Of a stretch of DNA of 64,000 bases, positions 35,986 to 47,179 are shown one piece after another. The translations under genes and the position numbers were made by a program. Each line of letters begins with the position of its first letter. The first letter of the stretch is position 1. Below the pieces are notes generated by a model that did no database searches, had not been told where the DNA came from, and saw only the letters and a program-made list of their open reading frames with translations. Source of the DNA: Rotaria socialis (Eukaryota; Rotifera; Eurotatoria; Philodinida; Philodinidae); NCBI GenBank assembly GCA_905331475.1, contig CAJNYU010000495.1, forward strand, positions 62,001-126,000, given 5' to 3'.

Positions 35986-36079
35986 ACTTTTATTTATTGA
36001 GAAATATATGAATGATTCATTATGAAAAACACTGAAAACTATTGCGCCATAATAATGAAAATACGATGTCACTTCATTT

Positions 36080-37295
36080 CTGTTTCGGAAATTGTTTAAT
36101 AACGATAATCGAACTATTTCTATATAGAAGCCAAGTTATTTCATTGTCTTATTTCATACAAGTTGGATGTTTTCAAGCAAAGGGATCATGTACAGCTTTT
36201 TCTCTGACTTCTTTCTAAATATTACTTATGTTAATAATTTTATGTTGAAAAATAGATGAGAAGAGTGCTCTTCAATTGCTCAGCAAAATCGAATAGAGTC
36301 GCCCGGTAACTAAACATTTTTTAAGAAAGATTTGATTTTTAGATATTTATCTGTTTAGAATGTTTGATTTGAGTATAGCAATAACCAAGTGGTCAACGGT
36401 TATTCTCATACGCCCATCGTCTGCTCTTTAGTAGTCTTTATGTCATATTCAATCTGTTCCTTATTACTTACGGATCAGATAATTTGGAAAAAACTATCAA
36501 CATTGGCATATTTTAAATTTTAGACAATATTTCTTGTCATTTTCTAAATGCATGATGATTAATAAAAATATTTAGTTTGTGGCTCTATGATTAATATGAC
36601 TTTTGAATCGTTATAAATATGTTTTTATCATTAAGTATTGAAATGTTATATATTGATGAATTGAAACAGGCTTCATATTTGTTTACTATTGTTACTAATA
36701 ATTCAAATATAGAAAATAAGAGAAAAACAAGCTACACAATGATAGCATGTATCTTTTTTTATATAATCTTAATTTCATGCTTATCTAAAGAATAATTTAA
36801 ATAGTTTTGGTTTTTACATTCTATGCACAATATGACATTATCGTTTTACATAAATACGTCATTCATTTCTACAAGGTTTTTTTTCAAAGTAGCATTTCTG
36901 ATTGCATGTATTGTACGATGCTTATCATAATGGCATAAACACGTCGTTAACTTTTCATCATTCAGAGCCATTTTGAATAGCATTCATGCTTAAATGACTC
37001 TTTTTCAAGTGCAAACTGTTACCTAAGATTAACAGATTGACGCTGTTTAATGATTAATAGTACAACTTAGATGAAAATAGAAGAGCTCAGTTCTATACTA
37101 AGATGTTTAAATATTTAATGACGCGCTACAAATTCATTTTCTATTATGTATATTAATAGTCATGATCAATAGTAAATTAAAAAAATGATATTCAATTTTA
37201 AGTTGGATTGACATTTATTAATCTACACCAGACAACAAGATATTAATATATATATATATATATATATACATACAAGAAGAACAAAAACGTAAGAC
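36080..37295. other. Intergenic
   Basis: AT-rich with no supported ORF; ends in a (TA)n microsatellite at 37243-37268, just downstream of the Pygopus stop. Confidence 0.4.
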
Positions 37296-37301
37296 AGCGA
37301 T

Positions 37302-38042
37302 TCAAGATTTGAGTTTAACGGGTGGTACATGTTTTTCTGCAAAACATTTATCGCATACCCATTCTGCATAATTTTCCTGATTAAGCATTTTTAGTGCGTG
37401 TTCTGATAATCCAACACATGTTCGATGATAAAAAAAATTACATCCAGATTCACAAAGCACCGTCCCTTCAGTATCTTGCGCTTCTTTATGACATGATCCA
37501 CATATAGCAATTGATGATGAATTTGGATTCTGTGGATTATTAATATGATGTGTATGTGGTGGATAGGTACGTGGCATCATTTGTGAAGGAGGTAGCCCAT
37601 GCATAAGCATCATACCACGTGCATGAGGTGGTGGTGGTCCAGGACCAAGTAAATTACCCATATGTGGATGATGATGAGGAGGTGTTGGACCATGCATCAT
37701 ATGTGGATGCGGGTGCATCATGGGTGGTGGTCCTTGTCCATAAAAATCATCGACGAATTGACCTTGTTGAGGTGGAGGAAGACCACCAGGATGCATCATA
37801 TGCGGTGGTGGAGGACCTCGTGGACCGCCAAAATGCATTGGTGGCAATGATTGTTGATGAAGCATTCGTTGTTGTTGTTGTTGCTGCTGCTGTTGTTGTT
37901 GGAGAGTTGGCTGCATATCTTCGCCAGGTGGTGGTGGAGTATTATTAAGCGAAGGTAATTGACTGCCATTTCCACCTGTACTTGTATTGAGAGGACTTCC
38001 TGCCCGAGCACTTGGTGGAGTGGTTAAACCTGGCTTCGACAT
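37302..38042 (-). CDS. PYGO: Pygopus homologue (PHD finger, Wnt signalling)
   Basis: 246 residues. I choose the ATG at 38042 because a polypyrimidine tract and acceptor (TCTTTTTAAG) directly precede it. Residues 1-175 are disordered and rich in Pro, Gly, Met, His and Gln, with a poly-Gln run near 55-66. Residues 181-233 form a C4HC3 PHD finger: CGSC, C197-x3-C201, H206-x2-C209 and CDKC at 230-233, with the LCESGCNFFYHRTCVGL core of Pygopus. In animals this finger binds the HD1 helix of BCL9/Legless and methylated H3K4, linking beta-catenin to target genes in the nucleus. The usual N-terminal NPF box is not clear; only GQFVDDFYG near 100 is reminiscent. Possible other identity: another PHD adaptor, but the finger fits Pygopus best. 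Confidence 0.85.
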   Translation of the reverse strand: MSKPGLTTPPSARAGSPLNTSTGGNGSQLPSLNNTPPPPGEDMQPTLQQQQQQQQQQQRMLHQQSLPPMHFGGPRGPPPPHMMHPGGLPPPQQGQFVDDFYGQGPPPMMHPHPHMMHGPTPPHHHPHMGNLLGPGPPPPHARGMMLMHGLPPSQMMPRTYPPHTHHINNPQNPNSSSIAICGSCHKEAQDTEGTVLCESGCNFFYHRTCVGLSEHALKMLNQENYAEWVCDKCFAEKHVPPVKLKS

Positions 38043-38049
38043 CTTAAAA

Positions 38050-38865
38050 AGAAAAGAAAAACCGATCTCATATTTTAATTTGAAGCGCAACTTAGTGTAA
38101 AAAAAAGTAATATAATTTTATTTCAATAAAAATTAGAAGTTTTATAAGAAAACGAAAAAAAGTTATTTTTAATTTCATTCACTGATGTATATAAATACAT
38201 AACAAATATCAAGCAAGCAAAGTGAAAAATAATATATATATATATATATATATAAAAATATATATGATATAAAATATCATTGCAATTGAGCACCAAACCT
38301 ATGTGATATACTTACGATATATCAAAAGTGGAATTGTATCTAGTTACGTAGTATTCTATAAAAAGTTCGTGAAAATTTTCTCAAATCACTTACTTCGTAG
38401 TTCAACTAACTTAATTGTAATTCAACAAAATTTCTTCAGTTCTCATTCGTACGATCATCTTCGTATTAAACGTAGATGAAAAAGAATGAAATATAAGAGT
38501 ATAAATAAAAGTGACTAACTACATTCTACTTTTATCTACGAACAAGAACGCAAAAGTGCTTAACTAACACAAAATAGAAATGAACAGATCGCATTTTAGC
38601 ACAATTACTATATGCGGATTAGAAGAATAAAGAAATGTTGTGGAATTCAACAATACTATTCGAATTATTCACAGAGTGCGAAGGTTAATTGACAAGAACT
38701 TTTGATAAGATATTTTAGTAAAAGCGTAAGCACCGTTTTCTAATACTCTAAGTGAAACAATGGACTAAATAAAAAACAGACTAGATTACTAGAATTAATA
38801 ATCAAATTCATCAGATCTAGCTATGAAATCATGCATTCAATCTTCTTTCTTTTTGCATTTTGTTC
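38050..38865. other. Intergenic
   Basis: Contains (TA)n tracts near 38231-38265; likely holds the Pygopus 5' leader and promoter. No coding sequence seen. Confidence 0.4.
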
Positions 38866-38867
38866 TA

Positions 38868-39680
38868 TCAACCATCTGCCATTTGATCATAAATCATCGA
38901 TATGAATTTATTATCGGGAAAATTCAGATCTAAATATTTTGCTCGATCATATAAATCAATAACAACATAAACTAATGTAGTACTCATGAATACTATTAAT
39001 GATGTAAAAACCATTAATAATGTTCGACCAAAAATTAATTGACGATGTTCTTTATAATATTTTTTCATTCTTTGACGATCTAATTCATTAAATATATTAC
39101 TTCTAATTTTTTCTTGTAAATCTTCATTTAAAAATTGACTATCACGATCATCATCTAATTCGAAGTGTACATCAAATATATCTTGCGCACGTAATCGATT
39201 TTGATTACGTTGACAACGATTTAAAGCAATACGCTGTTCAATAGATAGATCATGAGTTTTTGCACGTAATTCACGACGTTTTAAGCGTAATTCATAAAGA
39301 AATTTATTTGTCAGACGTAGTGAATTGGTATCATACACATTAGATTGAATTGTAGAATAATTTGAATCAGGTTCTTCTACCTTACTATTGAGATTTCCAT
39401 TTGTAGTACTATTATAATGGACAATGGGTAAAGAAACAGGATTCAAATTTTGATTCAGAATTGCCAATGATGCAGTCTTTTTGATATCTTCTAAAAAGCG
39501 ATTAAATAATGATGGTGATGGTTGATTTCTTTCATTAATTGTTGTAAATGACGGTACTGATGATGGTAATTGTGGAATTTCATCTGTAATATTTATTAAT
39601 GGAAGTTTTTCAGATGGTTGGCATTTTATTTTATCACGATTAAGTTCATCGACTGATGTCACTTCAAAACGATGTTTCAT
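38868..39680 (-). CDS. Single-pass membrane protein of unknown family
   Basis: One uninterrupted ORF of 270 residues from ATG 39680. Residues 1-125 are polar and likely disordered. Residues about 125-220 are strongly charged and helical (LYELRLKRRELRAKTHDLSI, then RIALNRCQRNQNRLRAQDIF, and ELDRQRMKKYYKEHRQL). One hydrophobic helix follows near residues 220-243 (LLMVFTSLIVFMSTTLVYVV), and the protein ends in a short tail. No signal peptide, so it is a tail-anchored-like or type II membrane protein. The conserved-looking charged block suggests a real family that I cannot name. It lies 0.9 kb from CRTC, transcribed divergently, so they may share a promoter region. Confidence 0.7.
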   Translation of the reverse strand: MKHRFEVTSVDELNRDKIKCQPSEKLPLINITDEIPQLPSSVPSFTTINERNQPSPSLFNRFLEDIKKTASLAILNQNLNPVSLPIVHYNSTTNGNLNSKVEEPDSNYSTIQSNVYDTNSLRLTNKFLYELRLKRRELRAKTHDLSIEQRIALNRCQRNQNRLRAQDIFDVHFELDDDRDSQFLNEDLQEKIRSNIFNELDRQRMKKYYKEHRQLIFGRTLLMVFTSLIVFMSTTLVYVVIDLYDRAKYLDLNFPDNKFISMIYDQMADG

Positions 39681-39689
39681 CGTAGACTT

Positions 39690-40565
39690 TACTTTTTTCC
39701 TAATATTTTTATTTCAAAACAAAGTTCAAATCTCTTGCGTAGAAATCTCCATATAATGCTTAAAGATTGAATTCAAGTCATTCAAGAATAAAAAAGATCG
39801 TCGTGAGAGAAAACAACAAAAAGAGATTTAATGATTATTAACTTTGTATTTCATTGGTTGAAATAATTACTAATAGATTATCGTTCGAACAAGTCAATTT
39901 CAAAACATATCTTGAAAATATTAATAAAAAATAATTTAAATATATCTTTTTCATTATCATTTTTTTCACATCCTATCATTCTAGTTAATTTAATGAATTG
40001 TGTACTCGAATTCTCATTGGTTAGAAGTTCCTGAAAAACACACACACACGCACCTTAAATATCAACAATCAAAAGTCATTAACAAATAGAAAAATGACTA
40101 GATATAAAAAGTTATTTGTCAGAATATTTTATTTTTGATTATCATTTGTTTTCATTTTGATTTTAAAAAAAATTTGTTTCTCTATTAAAGAACATTTCAT
40201 ATATACATAGCTGCATTCATCTATTCTTATATGACTAGTTTTCTTGTTGTCTTCGCTTTTAGTTTTTTTTTTTGGTTATACCAGCATTGTTTTTTTCTCT
40301 TTGGAATTAATAGATTGCAATGTCAATTTATAAATATTCAACTGCAGTGAAAACTATTTTCGGCTTCGATCGACCACGTTGATATCTAAGCGTAGACGGT
40401 AATATAAGCATGCTTGTTTTTTTCCCTATGACTTTCGAATTGCTATACAAAATATTTTGTTTCTTTATTAGATTTCACTAATATTATCTTGTGTTAATTT
40501 CAAATATATTTATTCTTGTTAACTCTTTTCATTTGTATATTCAATATTTGTGATCGAATATTATC
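39690..40565. promoter_or_regulatory. Divergent intergenic region between membrane protein gene and CRTC
   Basis: 0.9 kb AT-rich, no ORF; must contain the 5' ends of both genes. A (CA)n run is at 40038-40051. I found no clear CRE (TGACGTCA) in it. Confidence 0.4.
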
Positions 40566-40568
40566 ATC

Positions 40569-43080
40569 ATGTCTAGTCCACGCAAATTTGCAGAGAAAAT
40601 TGCCTTGATACAACAAAAACAAGCAGAAGGTGACGCAGCTTTTAATACAATTATTTATGAAGTTGAAGCTGCTAAACAGGTTTGTGAAAATAGTTTAACA
40701 AAATAATCATACAAAAAAAGATTGCATTTGATTTGATAGAGAGCTGATCGTATATCATCAACAAACAGTAAATTAGATGTACCGACACGCAAATATGACA
40801 AACCGTTTGAAGTAAAAGTATCTTTTTTTAAATTCAGATTACATTATGATTTAAGATCTATTTTAGATTTATCAGGAATCAAATGGAATGAATAATTCAG
40901 ATAATCATAATACAAATAATTATGAGCCTCAACAAATTAAAGTATATTATATCATTTTGTGTGACAATAAATTCAGTATAACATATTTTTTTATTTAGAT
41001 GGATAGCTCTAATGACTCTGATCGACTTTTACAGTTGCCTGACAATTCATCATGGCGACGGTATTTAAATAGTATATGTAATGAACATTATTTACGCATT
41101 ATTATTTATTTACAGGACTCATTCGGATTCATCTCTTCACCATACTATGATGCCAAGTGTTGCTGCTCATTATCATGCACGAATGGATAATGATAACAAT
41201 GGTAAGCAAAAAAAGATTGGCTTAATTTATAAAATTCTTTTCTGTTGTTTTTTCTCACTCTAGGTCAACCATCAAACTATGATATGAATGATATCAAATA
41301 TGATTCATCGTCCTATTCTTCACATCAGCATCTGCCTCCTCATTTTCAAATTTCAAATTCTCCCTTTCAACAACATCAACATTTTGATTTTAACCATAAT
41401 TTAAATTATAACTATATGAACGGTCGATCAAATGTTGCCTATCCTTTGCCACAAATACCTACACCAATAGCACCAACAACATCATTGCCAACGCAACCAG
41501 CTCCTTCGTCACCATCACCTCATACTCATACACTTTTAGGACCACGTTATAGTGGTGGTTCAAATGTTCTGATGTTACCTCCAAATCATCATCCACGTGG
41601 TGGTTCATTGCCAGATTTACGTACAGAAAATGCATTTCATCATCAACAAGTTTCATTTTCAACGACACCTTCTCCACCGACAACAACTGCACAACATTTT
41701 TTTCGTTCATCTTCATTACAACAGAATGGTGACGTTGATCTATATGCTTTGGTAAAATTGATTTATATCATTAAATAACAGAATGCAAAAATATCATTGT
41801 TTATTATTCTAGGGTCCTCAACAACAATTACCATCAAATATCGGACCATTGAAACAAAGTCCAAGTATTCGTCGACGTCATAGCCCAATCGGTGAAGTTA
41901 AACAATCATCACCTCGTCGACAAAATTCACCGTCGCCTGATGTTTCTTCAGTAGAGTCTTAATGGAATTTTTTAATATTATTTGCAAAGTATGATTCTTT
42001 TTTTTAGAATCAACAAACTCTCTATCGTGTTGAACCATCAAGTCCTCAATCTCAATCAAGTTATTCTCCTCAAAATTCTCCTCATCTATTACCAAGTCCT
42101 GGTAATGATCATAGTCCATTTTCACCTCAACAATCAACAGACAATAATACGAATAATCAACAGCCATATTTTACATTACCAACTCATTTTGATCAGATTA
42201 CATTGGTAAGACTTTTATTAAAAACAATCAATGAAATCTTTCAAAATAAACAACATTAATCGTTTTTTAAGGATAATAATTTTTATCCTCAACAATCATC
42301 ACCATCACCATCGTCATCAACAAATCAAAATTCAAATCATCCATCATCGTCAACGTCAATTTTAACATCATTATCAAATGATGTCAATGGAATGCATTTA
42401 AATTATTTTCGACCACAAAACTTTTACCCAACCTTTATAAATGACACGTAAGCATTGATTTATTTTCACAGAGGCAAAAAAATGATTACCTAAATCAATT
42501 TTGGTCATATTTTATGTTTAATTTCCTTGTTTTACATGTTTCTTTTCTATTGTTACAGATACTAGTCGAATTAATTTCTAAGTAATTATATATAAAAATA
42601 ATATAGATTACTAATTTTTAGCACTAATATTAACTATAAACTATTTTGTTTTTTTTGCTTCTCTCACTATTTCACTTTGTATGTTTAGATCATCAAGTTA
42701 TTGTCAAAACCAATCAACAGTTAGTGTGACAGCTAGTGTTACGCAAAAAAGTCCAACTATTCCGAATATAATATTAACTGGTAAAACATTTTCTTTATAA
42801 TATATGTATAGACATGCTCTAAACTATAATGGCTTTTTATTATTCATAGACGTTGATAGTTCAAAATTGGATCTATCGAAAGAATTAGCAAATGATTTTA
42901 CGCATGCTTTCGATAGCTTGATTGGTCCAAATGATTTACAATTAAATGCAGATGACTTTGTACATAAACATGACACATTTGATTTCTTTCTCTAAAATTA
43001 TTTTCCTTTAGTTGCTCAATGTGCACGACCTGTCTATGGATCCACATATATGTGATGATTCGTTTCGCATGGAAAATTAA
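40569..43080 (+). CDS. CRTC: CREB-regulated transcription coactivator, 12 exons
   Basis: Exons 40569-40679, 40740-40811, 40867-40941, 40999-41060, 41116-41211, 41274-41751, 41813-41950, 42008-42205, 42272-42447, 42689-42780, 42850-42959 and 43012-43080 join in frame to 558 residues. Introns are about 50-70 nt except one of 241. The N-terminus PRKFAEKIALIQQKQAEGDA is the CREB-binding domain. SSWRRTHSDSSLHH (around Ser110) is the regulatory SIK/14-3-3 site, and RGGSLPDL (about 250) the second conserved site. The middle is Ser/Pro/Gln-rich. The C-terminus has SPTIPNIILT, LDLSKELAND and DDSFRMEN, the transactivation domain. Protein shuttles between cytoplasm and nucleus: phosphorylated it is held by 14-3-3, dephosphorylated by calcineurin it enters the nucleus and boosts CREB. 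No defects. The last exon was fixed by the conserved FRMEN end. Confidence 0.93.
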
Positions 43081-43084
43081 CATC

Positions 43085-43890
43085 ACAATTCATACTTGTA
43101 TATTATGAGTATTGTCATTTCATGTATATAAAGAAAAAAAAAGAAATTCTATTCTTACATTAATATGTCTATCTAGCTGATATGTAATATGAGTGTTGTT
43201 GTATATGAAGAAAGAATTCTTACCGATTTACTCGTTTGTTTTTGTTATTATATACATATGTAAGAAATAGTGTATGGTCAGATGCGCACGGCGCTTACCT
43301 ATGTTCCCCATTATCAAGCAAATATCTATGATTTATCTTTTGAAAAAGAAGATCAACATGAGAAGAAGGAAAAAGGAGAAATTTCAACTCAGGGAATCTC
43401 GTATTTGTGCGTATGTGTTGTTACTCGAAAGGTTTTTCTTGTTTGATGTTTGCTAAGTTTTATTCGATGCTTATCTATTCGTTTGTTTTTCGTGTGTTTG
43501 CTGTTGTGAATGATTTGCGCGAATTTCTGAATGACATCTTTACATATGACGTAAAACGCTCTCATTTTTGTTTTTTCTTCTTTTTTTTTGTATATATATA
43601 TCATTTGAGTTTTTCGTGTCTTCAATTACAAATATTTTTAGCTTAAGAATGAGATCTTTTAGTTTATTTGATTTTCACCTGTATTTCTATTAACCGTTGT
43701 TTTGTCTGTTTCCAAATCTCAGGTAGGGTCAATGAAAAATAACCTCTGCCGATTCATTTCTCTGTTTTCTGCTTGTATTTCTATCGCGAGTTTTTTTTTC
43801 TTGTTTTCGTTGAATTGCAATAGTGTTCTTTTTCCCATTGTACAGCAATAATAATAAAATCGAACAAAAATAAATAAATAAAGATTTGAG
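43085..43890. other. Convergent intergenic region (3' ends of CRTC and TIPIN)
   Basis: Holds the 3' untranslated parts of two converging genes; T-rich and A-rich tracts, AATAAA-like signals near 43853. ORFs here lack motifs. Confidence 0.4.
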
Positions 43891-43892
43891 GT

Positions 43893-44792
43893 TTATTGAA
43901 ATAATTCATTTATCTCCTCGTCATCTGGAATGTCATTATTAGTATTTTTATTAGCTGTGTTTTCATCGTGAGTATCTTTATATGCAATGTTCTCATCGTG
44001 AATATCGTTGTCTGAAGCATTATCATCATTTTGAATATTGATACTTGGCAATATATCAAACTAAAGAATGAAAATAAGAAATAGAAGAAAATGATGAAAT
44101 GCTGCTTTTGATCTCTAGCTTTAATATTACTAATGTAGGGCCAGCTTCTTTGTCATCATCTGGATTTGTTTGAATATTTAATTTATCACGTAAATATTGA
44201 AGTGCATTCTTCAAGCAAAATGAAAACAATAGGCTCAAAGAAAAATAAGACTGGTAATTTACATACTTTTATTTGCTTTTTGGCACCAAGATTTTCAGCT
44301 TTTTCAATAAAATCATCAAAAGCCATATGTGGTACAAGACGATGTGCCCAATACTCAAATTTATGCATTAAAGTATCAAGATCCGCAAACTATGTACATA
44401 AAATAAGTAAAATAAAGAAAGATTTTTATTAGTTGTCAATTTACTTCTTGGCCTTTGCCTTTAAATTTTTCATGCCTCAATAGATTAGTTAGTTCATCGA
44501 GCCCTCTTGGACCAGTTAAGCTGAATGTCATAATAATAATAAGAAAAAATATATATGAAATTTTTAATAGAATACTATAAAGATTTATTTACCGAATAGC
44601 ATCAAGCTTGGGTCGCGGACGTCTTGGAGCTTTTTTCTTAGCTACTTCGTTGGCTTTTTTCATCACACTTTCCACATCAGCTTTTTTAATTTCTTCATCA
44701 TCACTAGTATTTCTCTTGAGTTTGTCATCGTTGTCATCACTTTCTTCATTATCATCGTCTCGTCGTAGATCATTAACTAAATCAATATCCAT
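43893..44792 (-). CDS. TIPIN: TIPIN homologue (Swi3/Csm3 domain), 5 exons
   Basis: Minus-strand exons 44792-44593, 44520-44445, 44389-44267, 44208-44131 and 44060-43893; introns 55-72 nt; 214 residues versus about 300 in human. ATG 44792 starts MDIDLVNDLRR; an upstream in-frame ATG at 44888 is less likely. Residues 1-55 are acidic (EESDDNDDKLKRN). The Swi3 domain follows: PRRPRPKLDAIR, LTGPRGLDELTNLL, KFKGKGQEFADLDTLMHKFE, AHRLVPHMAFDDFIEKAENL. TIPIN pairs with TIMELESS in the nucleus, protects stalled replication forks, and links RPA to checkpoint signalling. The tail (EINELFQ) is acidic and Asn/Asp-rich; the RPA-binding helix was not identified. Convergent with CRTC. Confidence 0.9.
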
Positions 44793-44799
44793 GTTTTTC

Positions 44800-45860
44800 T
44801 TCTTATTTATGCCTTGTATTTTAACATAATTTGATGGCCGACAAAATGAAGAAAAAAAACAAAGACCGCTAATATCTGTGTATTTCATTAAAAAACATAA
44901 CCAATGAACAGGTTTAAACAGATTAAGAAATCAGTGAATTGCGACATCTCTTTTTTTCATCGAATTTAAACTCCAAAAGATAGCAAGACGTTGTTTATTT
45001 TGGCATGCGTTTGGAATATTTCTAAAAATCTATCATGTGTCTTTATCTAGATTTCAATCTATATTATCATTTTTGTTTTGTCAGTAACATAAAAGATTGA
45101 TACATAGTGGAAAATGCTTATTAGGTAATTATATATAGAAAATCAGAATTCACATATTTCCGAAACGAATTCGTTTTTAAAGAAGATCATATTGATTTTG
45201 CTCTAGCTAGAAATAGAACTTGATAAGCACTATTGACTTGATGAAAAATATCGTAGAAATATTCAAATTCAAACAACATCTAGTACGATGGATTCATCCA
45301 ACGATTTCTACAAAAGCTTCCAGATATAAATGATCACAGTCTGTTAACTCTAAATTATATTTATAAAACTTATAATATATTATGTGTTTTGAGTCATGAG
45401 AGAATCATGTCAACTGTATTTCGAATCAAACAAATGTATACCAGTAAAGGACGACTGAACACTTCTCATAAATAGTTGATTGTAATTTAACACATGCAGT
45501 ATGGAATCGATAGAACTCAACAATTTCTATTTCTAAGTGCCATGGATTGATCCAAAATAAATCCAATAGAGAATTTTCTTCGGAAAATAGTTGAATTCCG
45601 AAGAAATCTATATTTAATATTACTTATTATAGATAGAAGAAGTACATTTGTTGAAGCATTACTAAATCAATGTGGTAGCTGTTTAGAAAATATTTCTAGA
45701 AATAATATTATCACAAAAGAAGACGTCAACGATAGATCAACCATGGTCACCACCACCAACTGTTCAATACGAAAAAGATGAATGCTTTTAATATAAATAG
45801 ATGATATTTTGTTTATTCATTTCATTTTCTTTTGTTGTACATTAACAATTTAGATTTATA
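44800..45860. other. Intergenic
   Basis: TIPIN 5' region followed by AT-rich sequence. A decayed-looking open patch at 45640-45790 has stops; no gene supported. Confidence 0.4.
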
Positions 45861-45863
45861 GTA

Positions 45864-47172
45864 AGGTGCACCAAAGTCAAAAATCGAGCGGAAAAAAAAT
45901 TCTTTTATTATTACACGGTTGGATAGAGCCGGATGAGTAGATCATAAATATCATCTTTTACATGTTTCTACGCTTTCGTTTTGGCTGAGAAATTTTCAAA
46001 ATGTAAAATGCACCTGAAAAAGTGAATATTTCACTTTTTTCGAGAAAACTCGAAATTTACGTAGTTTAACAAACTTCTAAGTTTCGAAAACTATCATCAT
46101 CAGATTCAGTATGAAAATCTGAATCTACTGATGTAACTTTGACCAGTAAAAAGCATACGCTTCACGTTTGAGGAGCTCCACTAGGTCACCATATAGACGT
46201 GCTCAAATTGATGCCTCGCAAAATCATCAACTAGTTATTTTTTGAAAGTGATTCACGGACTTTTTTGTTATATAATTCGAACCGTCGAGCAATAGCGAAC
46301 AAAATCATATATATTCAGTTTGAAAAATATTGTTCTGCCTCTGAGAAAATCGATTTTTACTAGATTGGTGACTATATGTTAACGAATCGCCTCTAATTTC
46401 GAGGTTTTGGCCATCAAAACTTTACTTTCATCCGAAATAAACATCAGATTCAAAATCAGCACAAAATCAATATTGACTATCATAAATTTTATCAAAAAAT
46501 AATTTTCATCAAAATTTTACCTGTGGTGCACCACAGGATAAAATCAAGAAAAACATGACTGGGGGGGAGTAGGGTGGAATTTCGATGAGAATTATTTTTT
46601 TTATAAAATTTATGATAGTCAAAACCTCGAAATAAGAGGGTAATTCTGTAAGCTGTAAGCTTTAGTTAAGGATCCAGTAAAAATCAATTTTCTCAGAGGC
46701 AGAACAATATTTTTCAAACTGAATATATATGATTTTGTTCGCTATTGCTTGACGGTTCGAATTATATAACAAAAAAGTCCGTGAATCACTTTCAAAAAAT
46801 AACTAGTTGATGATTTTGCGAGGCATCAATTTGAGCACGTCTATATGGTGACCTAGTGGAGCTCCTCAAACGTGAAGCGTATGCTTTTTACTGGTCAAAG
46901 TTACATCAGTAGATTCAGATTTTCATACTGAATCTGATGATGATAGTTTTCGAAACTTAGAAGTTTGTTAAACTACGTAAATTTCGAGTTTTCTCGAAAA
47001 AAGTGAAATATTCACTTTTTCAGGTGCATTTTACATTTTGAAAATTTCTCAATCAAAACGTAAGCTTAGAAACATGTAAAAGATGATATTTATGATCTAC
47101 TCATCCGGCTCTATCCAACCATGTAATAATAAAAGGATTTTTTTTCTAATCGGTTTTTTACCTTGGTGCAGC
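45864..47172. mobile_element. 1.3 kb long inverted-repeat (foldback) element
   Basis: Left arm about 45864-46365 and right arm about 46671-47172 are almost identical reverse complements of roughly 500 bp. The inner 300 bp also pairs in part (46474-46518 with 46573-46620). The ends read GGTGCACCA and its complement, and the centre (46520-46537) is a perfect 18-bp palindrome, CCTGTGGTGCACCACAGG, sharing the GTGCAC core. No ORF of note. Arm similarity implies recent origin or gene conversion. Confidence 0.85.
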
Positions 47173-47179
47173 TTATTGA

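Noticed and set aside
37619-38011. Val/Asp-rich and His/Trp-rich ORFs opposite Pygopus
   Set aside because: Antisense or frame shadows of the low-complexity His/Pro/Gln coding sequence.
41459-42209. ORFs antisense and out of frame in CRTC
   Set aside because: Shadows of verified CRTC exons.
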